DNA of 37,166 nt from Herbaspirillum frisingense (GTDB lineage Bacteria; Pseudomonadota; Gammaproteobacteria; Burkholderiales; Burkholderiaceae_D): NCBI GenBank assembly GCA_009914615.1, contig WNDX01000027.1, forward strand, positions 1-37,166. The letters are read 5' to 3'. Of the stretch, positions 8,094-16,269 are shown one piece after another. Made by a program: the position numbers and the translations under genes. Numbering within the stretch: position 1 is the stretch's first letter; each line of letters starts with the position of its first letter. The notes under the pieces were generated by a model. It worked only from the letters and a program-made list of their open reading frames with translations, was not told the origin of the DNA and made no database searches.

Positions 8094-8858
8094 ATGGACA
8101 TCCAACTGAGCAAGGAAAACGGCATCCTCACGATCCACTTCGATCGCGAGGAAAAGAAGAACGCCATCACCGCCGCCATGTACCAGCAGCTGGCCGACGC
8201 CCTCAAGGAGGCCGAGACCGATAGCGCGGTGCGCGCCATCCTGTTCACCGGCAAGCCGCAAGCCTTCTCGGCCGGCAATGACCTGGAAGACTTCCTCAAG
8301 AACCCGCCCAACAGCAAGGACGCGCCGGTGTTCCAGTTCCTGTGGCAGATCAGCCATGCCGCCAAGCCCATCGTCGCCGCCGTCTCGGGCGTGGCGGTCG
8401 GCATCGGCACCACGTTGCTGCTGCATTGCGACCTGGTCTATGCGGCGGACAACGCCAGGTTCTCGATGCCCTTCACGCAACTGGGTTTGTGCCCGGAAGC
8501 CGCCTCTTCGCTGCTGTTGCCGCACATCGCCGGCTACCAGCGCGCCGCCGAAAAGCTGCTGCTGGGCGAAGCCTTCGGCGCCGACGAAGCGCACCAGATG
8601 GGCATCGTCAACCGCGTGCTGACGGCGGAGGAGCTGTTGCCCTTCGCGCAGAAGCAGGCCGCCAAGTTGGCTGCATTGCCCGCAAGTTCGATCCGCGTGA
8701 CCAAGCAATTGATGAAGAAGAATCGCGTCACGGCGACCGAGCAGCAGATGAGCGCTGAGATTGAGCACTTCGCCCAGATGCTGACCGGACCGGAAGCGAA
8801 GGAAGCGTTCACGGCTTTCTTTGAAAAGCGCAAGCCGGATTTCAGCAAGTTCGCCTGA
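8094..8858 (+). CDS. Crotonase-family protein, enoyl-CoA isomerase-like
   Basis: 254 residues from ATG 8094, preceded by GAGCAGGAGACC; the frame is open further upstream but that part lies inside the preceding gene and terminator. The fold is clear (FDREEKKNAI, AFSAGNDLEDF oxyanion segment, VAAVSGVAVGIGTTLLLHCD). The two glutamates of true enoyl-CoA hydratases are replaced: Thr107 at the first position and Phe127 at the second. Instead there is LGLCPEAASS with Glu135, resembling the delta3,delta2-enoyl-CoA isomerase (ECI2/PECI) active site. An isomerase for unsaturated fatty acids is therefore the better guess, and fits the neighbouring beta-oxidation genes. Annotation pipelines would probably call it enoyl-CoA hydratase. 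Confidence 0.88.
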   Translation: MDIQLSKENGILTIHFDREEKKNAITAAMYQQLADALKEAETDSAVRAILFTGKPQAFSAGNDLEDFLKNPPNSKDAPVFQFLWQISHAAKPIVAAVSGVAVGIGTTLLLHCDLVYAADNARFSMPFTQLGLCPEAASSLLLPHIAGYQRAAEKLLLGEAFGADEAHQMGIVNRVLTAEELLPFAQKQAAKLAALPASSIRVTKQLMKKNRVTATEQQMSAEIEHFAQMLTGPEAKEAFTAFFEKRKPDFSKFA

Positions 8859-8881
8859 GAGCGAAGGTGTGCAGCACGCCG

Positions 8882-8919
8882 ATGCCGTTCAGTTTCGACT
8901 GAACGGCATTTTCATTTGC
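8882..8919 (+). terminator. Intrinsic terminator after the crotonase gene
   Basis: ATGCCGTTCAG (8882-8892) and CTGAACGGCAT (8899-8909) form a perfect 11-bp stem with a six-base loop, followed by TTTCATTT. The opposite strand has no T-run, so it mainly serves the + strand although the genes here are convergent. Confidence 0.85.
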
Positions 8920-8956
8920 TGGCATCGGAAAAAATCGTGCGCAGGGGAATGCGGCA

Positions 8957-10105
8957 TCAAACGGCAGGCACCATCCTGACCCTGTCGCGTCCCTCGCGCT
9001 TCGATGCATACAAGGCCATGTCGCCGCGTTCGATCAAGGCGCCCAGGCCTGCCGGCGGTCGCTCGAACAGCGTGCCGCCCACGCTCAGCGTCACGGCCTT
9101 GGGGGTGGCGAACGCCTCGCGCGCCATCTGCGCGAATGCCGCGCGCAGGTTGTCGCCCAGTGCCACTGCGTCTTCGCTGGAGGCAGCGCGCAGCAGGATC
9201 ACGAATTCATCGCCGCCCAGGCGCGCGGCCAGGGCGCCCTGCGGCAGGGCGTCGCGGATGATCTCGCTCAGGGCCACCAGCAGCTTGTCGCCGGCGGTGT
9301 GACCGTGCAGGTCGTTGACCTGCTTGAAGTTGTCGATGTCGATCAGCAGCAGGGCGCCGGGGCTGGCCGGCGACGCCTGGTCGAGCAGATCGGGGGCGCG
9401 CATGTCCAGCGCGCGGCGGTTGTAGAGAGCGGTGAGTGGATCGCGCGCGGCGAGCTGTTCGATGCGTTCTTCGCGGCGATGGCGTTCGGTGCCGGTCATG
9501 GAGAGCGCGATCAGCATGATCGCCATGGCGCCTTTGATCAGCGAGATCTGGATCACTTCGCCGCGGAAGGCGGCCAGATCGACGAAGGCGCCCAGCGCCA
9601 CCGTGGAGCCTGCCTTGGCGAGATAAAACAATCCGTGCAACAGCAGCACATAGCGCAGTTGCACCGCGCCCACGCTCAGAGAAACGCCATGCGGACGCAG
9701 CAGGAAGCTGGCGCGCAGCGTGATGCCGGCGATCAGTATCGACTGGATGGATAGCATCACCCGTGACCACCAGGGCTCGTTGGGCAGCAACAGCATCAGC
9801 AGCCAGAGCACTGCGATCAAATACCAGGCGCGCGTCAGGCGGGTACCCGTGAACCAGGCCACGCCTGCCAGGAACAGCCCGTGCGCGATGATCAGCAAGC
9901 CGTTGGCGAACCAGATGCCGACCAGCAGGAAGCCATGCGAGCGCAGCAGCGCGAGGAAGGATCCGACCGTGATCACGCCGAAGCCGGCGCTCCAGTACAG
10001 CAGTGATTTTTCCCGTACGCTGCCCCATTCCACGGCCAGGTAAAGCGCCGCGGCCGCGGCCAGGGCGATGGTCAGAATGAGGATGGTGGAGGGATCTAGT
10101 GCCAT
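8957..10105 (-). CDS. Membrane-bound diguanylate cyclase (GGDEF)
   Basis: 382 residues. The first 200 residues hold about six hydrophobic segments, starting with ILILTIALAAAAALYLAV, that form a sensory membrane domain. The C-terminal part (about 215-378) is a GGDEF domain with DPLTALYNRRAL, IDIDNFKQVND and the catalytic RLGGDEF (GGDEF at residues 297-301). It is predicted to make cyclic di-GMP from two GTP. The RxxD product-inhibition site expected five residues before GGDEF is absent, so feedback inhibition is unlikely. No clear Shine-Dalgarno precedes ATG 10105. It is the only minus-strand gene in this stretch, with no evident operon partner. Confidence 0.9.
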   Translation of the reverse strand: MALDPSTILILTIALAAAAALYLAVEWGSVREKSLLYWSAGFGVITVGSFLALLRSHGFLLVGIWFANGLLIIAHGLFLAGVAWFTGTRLTRAWYLIAVLWLLMLLLPNEPWWSRVMLSIQSILIAGITLRASFLLRPHGVSLSVGAVQLRYVLLLHGLFYLAKAGSTVALGAFVDLAAFRGEVIQISLIKGAMAIMLIALSMTGTERHRREERIEQLAARDPLTALYNRRALDMRAPDLLDQASPASPGALLLIDIDNFKQVNDLHGHTAGDKLLVALSEIIRDALPQGALAARLGGDEFVILLRAASSEDAVALGDNLRAAFAQMAREAFATPKAVTLSVGGTLFERPPAGLGALIERGDMALYASKREGRDRVRMVPAV

Positions 10106-10195
10106 GGAGTAACAGGAGGGCTGCGTGAGCTTGCCTTAACGAACTGATGATACGGGCGAAGCCATTTTCGCGCTCGGTGATGCTGCCAGCGTATT

Positions 10196-10324
10196 CTAGT
10201 GATATGCCCGGCCGCTTGCCATCACCTCATCCATTTTCCGTTTCGGACGCTTTGCCCGGGCTTGCGCGGCGCGTATTTTCTGCACCATCTCGGGTGTGAT
10301 AAAACTGCCGCCTGCGTCGCCCGG
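10196..10324 (-). CDS. Possible small basic protein (uncertain)
   Basis: A reading frame that could encode about 42 residues from an internal ATG near 10324. The C-terminal half (ITPEMVQKIRAAQARAKRP then KRKMDEVMASGRAYH) looks like a real amphipathic basic helix rather than random frame. There is no good Shine-Dalgarno and no family is recognised. The frame could also extend to 10444. It lies in the intergenic region 10106-10418, which otherwise shows only a 7-bp hairpin (10318-10324 with 10335-10341). Confidence 0.25.
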   Translation of the reverse strand, partial: PGDAGGSFITPEMVQKIRAAQARAKRPKRKMDEVMASGRAYH

Positions 10325-10418
10325 CATTGCCGCACCGGGCGAAAATCCCGACGTGGAGCGGGTTGCGGCGTGCCGCGAAGAAAAAGGGACGGCGCGCAAC
10401 AATGCCTTACGGCACCTG

Positions 10419-10448
10419 TTGACGTTTTCATTTGTCCGGTGCAATAAT
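10419..10448 (+). promoter_or_regulatory. Promoter of the amide operon leader
   Basis: TTGACG (10419-10424) and AATAAT (10443-10448) are each five of six matches to sigma-70 boxes, with 18 bases between them. Transcription would start near 10455 and produce a leader of about 120 bases before the amidase start codon. Confidence 0.6.
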
Positions 10449-10484
10449 CATTGCGCTGCTTAGGAACGACATCCGGCGGCACCC

Positions 10485-10500
10485 TCAGCAATATTGCTGA
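10485..10500 (+). promoter_or_regulatory. Perfect 16-bp palindrome in the amide-operon leader
   Basis: TCAGCAATATTGCTGA is a perfect palindrome. As RNA it forms a hairpin with stem UCAGC/GCUGA and a six-base loop AAUAUU. It is a candidate for the first hairpin of an ANTAR-protein target; the loop has A at position 1 but A rather than the consensus G at position 4. As DNA it could instead be an operator. Confidence 0.45.
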
Positions 10501-10518
10501 TCACATACACCGGCTATG

Positions 10519-10564
10519 AAAGCCCCTGACATGCGCGTCGAGCGCAGTCAGGGGCTTTTTGTTT
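10519..10564 (+). terminator. Leader terminator upstream of the amidase (probable attenuator)
   Basis: AAAGCCCCTGAC (10519-10530) pairs perfectly with GTCAGGGGCTTT (10547-10558), with an inner TGCGC/GCGCA stem and a T-run to 10560 and beyond. It ends only 12-16 bases before the amidase start codon, so it stops transcription of the whole operon unless antiterminated. A small hairpin GGCT/AGCC (10512-10524) overlaps its left arm and would compete with it. Confidence 0.85.
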
Positions 10565-10575
10565 TGGAGATTTGC

Positions 10576-11469
10576 ATGTCGTCACAGGAATACGCTTCGC
10601 CGCCCTCGTTTCCGTTCATCACGGTGGCCGCCATCCAGATGGAACCGCACGTCGGCCGCAAGGAGGACAACGTCGCCCGTTCGATCGCCTTGATCGACCG
10701 CGCTGCCGCCGAAGGCGCGGCGTTGGTGGTCTTGCCCGAGCTGACCAACAGCGGCTATGTCTTCGCCAGCCGCGCCGAAGCCTTTGCTCTGGCCGAGACC
10801 GTGCCCGACGGTCCCACCACCCAGGCCTGGATGGCTGCCGCTCGGCGCAACGGGATCTACATCGTGGCCGGCATCGCCGAACGCGACGGCGACCGGCTCT
10901 ACAACTCGGCCGTGGTGATCGGCCCGGAGGGCTGGCTGGGCGTGTATCGCAAGCTGCACCTGTGGGGCGACGAGCACCTGTTCTTCGAAGCCGGCGACAA
11001 GGGCTTGCCGCTGTTCCACACGCAGTGGGGCCGGCTGGGCGTGGCGATCTGCTACGACGGCTGGTTCCCCGAGGTATACCGGCTGCTGGCCATGCAGGGC
11101 GCGGACGTGGTGGCGATGCCGACCAACTGGGTGCCGATGCCCGGCCAGCCGGCCGACCGCCACGCCATGGCGACCTCGCTGGCGATGGCCAATGCCCACA
11201 GCAACGCGCTCACCATCGTGTGCGCCAACCGCATCGGCACCGAACGCGGACAGCCCTTCATCGGCCAGAGCCTGATCGTCGGCGCGCAGGGCTGGCCGCT
11301 GGCCGGGCCGGCGCCGGAGGATGCCGAGCAATTGCTCTATGCCCGCATCAATCTCAAGGAGTCGCGCCAGGCGCGCCACCTCAACCCCTTCAACCATGTG
11401 CTGCGCGACCGCCGCGACGACCTGTACGACCCGATGCTCGGCACAGGCTGGCCGCTGCCGCGGCACTGA
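10576..11469 (+). CDS. Nitrilase-superfamily hydrolase, probable amidase
   Basis: 297 residues from ATG 10576, preceded by GGAGA (10566-10570). An in-frame ATG at 10516 is rejected because it lies upstream of the terminator hairpin. The Glu-Lys-Cys triad is visible: Glu55 in VLPELTNSGY, Lys126 in YRKLHLWGDE and Cys159 in AICYDGWFPE. True nitrilases carry a CWE-type motif around the Cys, whereas CYDGWFPE is closer to amidases and carbamoyl hydrolases of the superfamily. I therefore predict hydrolysis of an amide or carbamoyl C-N bond, releasing ammonia. It is cytoplasmic and is the first gene of the operon, behind a transcription terminator. The substrate cannot be read from sequence. Confidence 0.88.
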   Translation: MSSQEYASPPSFPFITVAAIQMEPHVGRKEDNVARSIALIDRAAAEGAALVVLPELTNSGYVFASRAEAFALAETVPDGPTTQAWMAAARRNGIYIVAGIAERDGDRLYNSAVVIGPEGWLGVYRKLHLWGDEHLFFEAGDKGLPLFHTQWGRLGVAICYDGWFPEVYRLLAMQGADVVAMPTNWVPMPGQPADRHAMATSLAMANAHSNALTIVCANRIGTERGQPFIGQSLIVGAQGWPLAGPAPEDAEQLLYARINLKESRQARHLNPFNHVLRDRRDDLYDPMLGTGWPLPRH

Positions 11470-11548
11470 ATCGCTTGCCGTTTGCCGTTCCGTTTTCCGT
11501 TCAAGACCAATTCTATCCATCCGATCAATCCGACTGAGGAGACTCACG

Positions 11549-12724
11549 ATGAACAGATTCACCTTCCCGCTGCGCCATGGCGTATTGGCTGCCGCATTTT
11601 CCCTGCTTGCCTCCGCGGCCTTGTCGGCCCAGGCCGCCGATCCCATCCGCATCGGCGTGGCGGTCGGCCTGTCCGGCGCCAACAGCGTGGTGGCGCCGGC
11701 GGTGGTGCAATCCTCGCAACTGGCGGTCGATGAAATCAACGCCGCCGGCGGCATCCTCGGACGCAAGCTGGAACTGGATATCGTCGATGACGCCTCGAGC
11801 GCGGTCGGCGCCCAGAAGGCCTTCGATACACTGGCCTTCCAGAAAAAGGTGAGCGCCGTCATCGCCATGGAGACCAGCGCCGCCCGCAATGCCGCGCTGC
11901 CGGTGATCAGCCGCGGCAAGGTGCCGTACATCTACACCTCCTTCTATGAGGGGCGTTCCTGTAACAAGTGGATGTACGTCAACGGCTGGGTGCCCGAGCA
12001 GCAGGTGGCGCCGGTGGTGGACTATTTCAGCAAGACCAGGAATGCCAAGACTTTCTTCCTGGTCGGCAGCGACTACGCCTTCGGCCGCGGCATGCTGGAA
12101 TTCACCAAGAAATACATCGAGCAAAAAGGCGGCAAGCTGATCGGCGAGGAATACCTGCCTATCGACGGCAGCGACTGGACCACGGTGGTGTCCAAGATCC
12201 GGGCAGCCAAGCCTGACGCCCTGATCAGCGCCACCGCCGGCGGCGCGCCCAACGTCTCGCTGGCCAAGCAACTGAAGGGCGCCGGCCTGACCCTGCCTTA
12301 CGGCAACCTGGCCATCGACGAGGGCACGGCCAAGACCATGGGCGATGCGGCCACCGGGCTCTACATGTCGGCTTCCTATCTGACCGGCATCGACACGGCG
12401 GAAAACAGGAAATTCATGGACGCTTTGAAGAAGAAATTCGGCGCCGACCTGAAGACGCCCAATGAATTGTCCGAACCGCAGTACGAAGCCTTCTACCTGT
12501 TCAAGGCCGCCGTCGAGAAGGCCGGATCGACCGACAGCGAGAAGGTGATCAAGGCATTGGGCGAAGTGTCGTTCAACGGCCCGCGCGGCGCGGTGGCGAT
12601 GAACAAGAGCCGTCATGCACCGCTTTCCATGCGCCTGGGCCAGGTACAGGGCGACGGCTCGATCAAGATCCTGGAAACCTTCGCCAGCGTCGATCCCGGC
12701 AGCCAGTGCCCGAACATCAAGTGA
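11549..12724 (+). CDS. Periplasmic amide/urea-type substrate-binding protein
   Basis: 391 residues starting at ATG 11549 after GAGGAGACTCACG; the frame extends upstream only into the amidase gene. A signal peptide is clear, with probable cleavage after AQA (residue 29). The mature part is a Leu/Ile/Val-type periplasmic binding fold (IRIGVAVGLSGAN, AVDEINAAGGILGRKLEL). The segment YTSFYEGRSCNKW is typical of the urea/short-chain-amide branch (UrtA, FmdD, AmiC relatives). It delivers substrate to the permease and ATPases encoded next. The AmiC-like sensor at 17281 is a paralogue that shares the SFYEG segment. Confidence 0.88.
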   Translation: MNRFTFPLRHGVLAAAFSLLASAALSAQAADPIRIGVAVGLSGANSVVAPAVVQSSQLAVDEINAAGGILGRKLELDIVDDASSAVGAQKAFDTLAFQKKVSAVIAMETSAARNAALPVISRGKVPYIYTSFYEGRSCNKWMYVNGWVPEQQVAPVVDYFSKTRNAKTFFLVGSDYAFGRGMLEFTKKYIEQKGGKLIGEEYLPIDGSDWTTVVSKIRAAKPDALISATAGGAPNVSLAKQLKGAGLTLPYGNLAIDEGTAKTMGDAATGLYMSASYLTGIDTAENRKFMDALKKKFGADLKTPNELSEPQYEAFYLFKAAVEKAGSTDSEKVIKALGEVSFNGPRGAVAMNKSRHAPLSMRLGQVQGDGSIKILETFASVDPGSQCPNIK

Positions 12725-12759
12725 TGGCCGCCGGCACGAAAGATCGACGATAACAACGC

Positions 12760-12781
12760 CGCCGCGGCCATGACCGCGGCG
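12760..12781 (+). repeat. Hairpin between binding protein and permease genes
   Basis: CGCCGCGG (12760-12767) pairs perfectly with CCGCGGCG (12774-12781) around a CCATGA loop, without a T-run. Such hairpins after binding-protein genes often protect the upstream mRNA and let the binding protein be made in excess over the membrane parts. Confidence 0.5.
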
Positions 12782-12809
12782 AAACAGAGACAAACGAGAG
12801 GAGAGCGCC

Positions 12810-13643
12810 ATGGCGCTAATGCTGGATATGCTGACGACGGCCGCGATGCTGTTTATCGTCACCGCCGGACTGATGATGATCTTCGGCGTGATGAAGATCG
12901 TCAATTTCGCCCACGGGGCCTTGCTGACGCTGGGTGGTTACGCCAGCTACGTGGTCACCCGCCTGCAGCTCGATCCTTGGCTGGGCTGGCCGCTGGCGCT
13001 GGTGGCCGGCATCGCGGTCGGCATGCTGGTCGAAGGCGTGATCGTGCGACGCCTGTACAAGCGACCGCTGGATGCCATCCTGGCGACCTGGGGCCTGAGC
13101 ATCGTCATCGGCCAACTGATCGTGATGGCCTTCGGCCGCGAGGTGCAGTTCGTCAACGCGCCGCTGGCCGGAACCTGGGACATCCTGGGCGTGGACTATT
13201 CGGCCTATCGCCTGTTGCTGGTGCCGCTGGCGCTGGGCATCTGCCTGCTGCTGACGGCGCTGCTCAACGGTACCGATTTCGGCGTGCGCACCCGCGCGGT
13301 GATCATGAATGAAGAACTGGCCAGCAGCCTGGGCATTCATTCCGGTCGCGTGCGCTTCGTCACCTTCAGTATCGGCGCCGGGCTGGGCACGCTGGCCGGC
13401 GCCATGATCACGCCGCTCTCCAGCGTCGATCCCAACATGGGACTGCCGTGGCTGATCAGCGCCTTCATGCTGGTGATGATCTCGGGCCATTCCATGCTGA
13501 GCCTGCTGCTGGCCTGCGTGGTGTTCGGCGCGGCGCAGGTGTTGGTCAGCACCTACGCCAATCCCGTGCTGGGCGGCCTGACCATCGCCGTGCTCGCCGC
13601 GGTGACGCTGCGTATCCGACCGAAGGGGCTGGCCCGTGCTTGA
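12810..13643 (+). CDS. Branched-chain/urea-type ABC permease (LivH/UrtB-like)
   Basis: 277 residues, nearly all hydrophobic, with about eight predicted membrane helices. The segment GVMKIVNFAHGALLTLGGYASY near the N-terminus is the hallmark of LivH/UrtB permeases. The loop TDFGVRTRAVIMNEELASSLG is the cytoplasmic coupling region that contacts the ATPases. AGAGGAGAGCGCC is a good Shine-Dalgarno. The 3' end overlaps the next gene by eight bases, implying translational coupling. It forms the inner-membrane channel with the permease half of the 13636 protein. Confidence 0.9.
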   Translation: MALMLDMLTTAAMLFIVTAGLMMIFGVMKIVNFAHGALLTLGGYASYVVTRLQLDPWLGWPLALVAGIAVGMLVEGVIVRRLYKRPLDAILATWGLSIVIGQLIVMAFGREVQFVNAPLAGTWDILGVDYSAYRLLLVPLALGICLLLTALLNGTDFGVRTRAVIMNEELASSLGIHSGRVRFVTFSIGAGLGTLAGAMITPLSSVDPNMGLPWLISAFMLVMISGHSMLSLLLACVVFGAAQVLVSTYANPVLGGLTIAVLAAVTLRIRPKGLARA

Positions 13644-15444
13644 TACCAATCTCTCCGGCGCCGCGCGCGCCGCCCATGCCGGGGCCGAGCGGTCGCGCCA
13701 TTCGCCGCGCAGCATCTCGCTGTTCATCGGCGCCGGCCTGCTGTTGCTGGTCGCCGGCCCCTGGCTGTTCGACACCTATCTGCAGAACATCCTGATCAAG
13801 GCCTATTTCATGGCCATCGTCGCGATGACCGTCGATATCCTGTGGGGCTATACCGGCTATCTCACCTTCGGCCAGTCGGCCTTCTTCGGCATCGGCGCCT
13901 ATGCCGCCGGGCTGGTCTTCACGCACGCCGGCTTCAGCGCGGCCACGGTGCTGCTGGCGATCGGCGCCACCATCGCGGCGGCCGCGGCGGTAGCGGCACT
14001 GGCCGGATGGCTGTCGTTCTATCGCGGCGCCTCGCCCTTCTTCGCCACCGTGATTTCTCTGGTGCTGCCCATCGTGCTGACCCAGTTGTTGCTGTCGGGT
14101 GGCCGTTGGACCGGCTCCAGTTCCGGGCTGACCGGTTACGACAGCTTCGATTTCTCTCTCGATGCCTGGTACTGGATCTCCGGCGGCATGCTGGCCCTGG
14201 CGGCGCTGGGCGGATGGCTGCTGGTGCGCAGCGACGCCGGCCGCCTGCTGGCCGCCATCCGCGACAACGAGCAGCGCTGCAGCTACCTGGGCATCCATAC
14301 CTCGCTGGTGAAGATCGCACTGCTGGTGGCCATGGCGGTGCTGGCCGGCCTGGCGGGATTCGGCTACGGCGCCTTCAGCGGCGTGGTCGCGCCCGAGCTG
14401 ACCGGCTTCGCGCTGGGCACGGAATTCATCATCTGGGTCGCGCTGGGTGGACGCGGCAGCTTGTGGGGGCCATTGACCGGCGCGGTGCTGATCAACGTCG
14501 CCACCGCCTATCTCAGCAGCATGCCCTTCGCCTGGCAACTGATCCTGGGCGCCGCGTTCATCGTGGTGATCGTGCTGCTGCCGCAGGGATTGGTGCCGCT
14601 GCTGTTCCGACCCTTCGGCCTGGGCCGCGCAAGCGCGCACCAGCCGCGTCTGGAAGAACGCGCCGGCGCTGCCGGCGGCGACCCGCAGGCCGAGGCTATC
14701 CGCATGCAGGGCGTGGCGCGGAATTTCGGCCCACTGAAGGTGCTGCGCGGCATCGACTTCGCCGCCCGCGCCGGCGAATTGGTCGGCCTGATCGGCCCCA
14801 ACGGCGCCGGCAAGACCACCCTGATGCGCTGCATGAGCGACGGCGCCGAGCGCAGCGCCGGCAGCATCGCGCTGTGCGGCAGCGACATCGGCCAATTGCC
14901 GCCGGAAGCCTGCGTGCATCTGGGGCTGGGGCGCAAGTTCCAGAACGCCAACATCTTCGAATCGCTGACCGTGGCGCAATGCCTGCGCATCGCCCGCGCG
15001 CGGCTGGAGCGGCCGGCCCTGTTCAAGCGCGCGGAGGTGCTGCATCTGCCTCCCTATGCCTTGCACGTGATGCGCGCCACCGGCCTGGACGGCAAGCTCG
15101 ACAACGTCGCCGGCGATCTCTCGCACGGCCAGCAGCAGGCGCTGGAACTGGCCATGGTGCTGGCGCTGGAACCGCGCGTGGTGCTGCTGGACGAGCCCAC
15201 CGCCGGCCTCACCAAGACCGAGCGCACGCAGATCGGCGGCGTGCTGTCCTCGCTGGCGCACCAATACCGGCTGTGCTGCCTGCTGGTGGAGCACGATCTT
15301 GATTTCGTGCAGCAGATCGCCACCCGCATGGTGGTGCTGCACCAGGGCGCCATCGCCATGCAAGGCAGTTTCGAGGAAGTGGTCAACTCGGATCTGGTCA
15401 AGACCATCTATTCGGGCAGCACCCACGCAACGGAGGCGCAATGA
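13636..15444 (+). CDS. Fused ABC permease (LivM/UrtC-like) and ATPase (LivG/UrtD-like)
   Basis: 602 residues starting at GTG 13636, overlapping the previous gene by GTGCTTGA. Residues about 30-330 are a LivM/UrtC-type permease (MTVDILWGYTGYLTFGQSAFFG is characteristic). After a short hydrophilic linker, residues from about 353 form a LivG/UrtD ATPase. Its Walker A is GPNGAGKTT with Lys393, the signature is LSHGQQQ (usual LSGGQ, with His for the first Gly), Walker B is VVLLDEPTAG and the H-loop is VEHD. LivM and LivG are usually separate; the fusion fixes a 1:1 ratio. It ends in an ATGA overlap with the next ATPase gene. Confidence 0.93.
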   Translation: MLDTNLSGAARAAHAGAERSRHSPRSISLFIGAGLLLLVAGPWLFDTYLQNILIKAYFMAIVAMTVDILWGYTGYLTFGQSAFFGIGAYAAGLVFTHAGFSAATVLLAIGATIAAAAAVAALAGWLSFYRGASPFFATVISLVLPIVLTQLLLSGGRWTGSSSGLTGYDSFDFSLDAWYWISGGMLALAALGGWLLVRSDAGRLLAAIRDNEQRCSYLGIHTSLVKIALLVAMAVLAGLAGFGYGAFSGVVAPELTGFALGTEFIIWVALGGRGSLWGPLTGAVLINVATAYLSSMPFAWQLILGAAFIVVIVLLPQGLVPLLFRPFGLGRASAHQPRLEERAGAAGGDPQAEAIRMQGVARNFGPLKVLRGIDFAARAGELVGLIGPNGAGKTTLMRCMSDGAERSAGSIALCGSDIGQLPPEACVHLGLGRKFQNANIFESLTVAQCLRIARARLERPALFKRAEVLHLPPYALHVMRATGLDGKLDNVAGDLSHGQQQALELAMVLALEPRVVLLDEPTAGLTKTERTQIGGVLSSLAHQYRLCCLLVEHDLDFVQQIATRMVVLHQGAIAMQGSFEEVVNSDLVKTIYSGSTHATEAQ

Positions 15445-16148
15445 CGCAATCGGCACTGGTATTGGACGGCATCACCAGCGGCTACCGCGCTTCGGTGGTG
15501 CTGCGCGGACTGTCGCTGGAGATCGCGCAAGGCGAAGCGGTGGCCTTGCTGGGCAAGAACGGCATGGGCAAGAGCACGCTGCTCAAGACCGTGATGGGCT
15601 ATCTCGGCAAACAGGGCGGCGCTGTGCATCTGCATGGACGCAACATCACGCGCATGGCGCCGCACCGCATCGCGCGCCAGGGCGTGGCCTATGCGGCGCA
15701 GGAGAATGCGCTGTTCGCCGAACTCAGCATCGGCGATAACCTGCGCCTGGGGCTGGCGCAGCCGGCCTTGTTCGAAGAGCGCTTCGCCGCCGTCGAACCC
15801 TTGTTCCCGGTGTTTCGCAGCCGGCTGCAGCAATATGCCGGCACGCTCTCCGGCGGCGAGCAGAAGATGTTGCTGCTGGCGCGCGCACTGATGATGCGGC
15901 CGTCGGTGATCCTGCTGGACGAAATCACCGAAGGCTTGCAGCCCTCGGTCATTGACCGCCTGGCCAACGCGCTGCTGGAGGAGCGTCGGCAGCATGGCAC
16001 CACGCTGCTGCTGGTCGAGCAGAACGTGCCCTTCGCGTTGCAAGTGGCGGATCGCTACCTCATCATCAAGCAGGGCGAGCTGGTGGAAGAGGGCGACGCC
16101 AAGCGCGACGGCGCCGCCGAGGCAGTCTTCGGCCATCTGCGGGTATGA
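15441..16148 (+). CDS. ABC transporter ATPase (LivF/UrtE-like)
   Basis: 235 residues, normal for LivF/UrtE. Walker A is GKNGMGKST (Lys44), signature LSGGEQKM, Walker B VILLDEITEGLQP. The H-loop His is Gln in LVEQNV, which is normal for the LivF branch. It pairs with the ATPase domain of the 13636 protein to power uptake. The start ATG overlaps the stop of that gene (ATGA). The next gene begins 121 bases later, the largest gap within the operon after the leader. Confidence 0.92.
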   Translation: MTQSALVLDGITSGYRASVVLRGLSLEIAQGEAVALLGKNGMGKSTLLKTVMGYLGKQGGAVHLHGRNITRMAPHRIARQGVAYAAQENALFAELSIGDNLRLGLAQPALFEERFAAVEPLFPVFRSRLQQYAGTLSGGEQKMLLLARALMMRPSVILLDEITEGLQPSVIDRLANALLEERRQHGTTLLLVEQNVPFALQVADRYLIIKQGELVEEGDAKRDGAAEAVFGHLRV

Positions 16149-16269
16149 CGCGGGGGCCGCGCGCCGCTTGTCTTGGAGCCCCCTCTGTGACGATAATCGG
16201 TGCCATCCCCAATCCGGCATGCCGGGCCGCAGCGGCCATGGGCATGTTTCTTGCCAACCATTCCATGCC

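Noticed and set aside
10516-10575. Earlier ATG (10516) for the amidase gene
   Set aside because: It lies inside the small leader hairpin and upstream of a strong terminator; ATG 10576 has a well-spaced GGAGA and a family-like N-terminus.
10576-11469. Calling this gene a true nitrilase
   Set aside because: The catalytic Cys context is CYDGWFPE, closer to amidase/carbamoylase branches than to the CWE-type motif of nitrilases.
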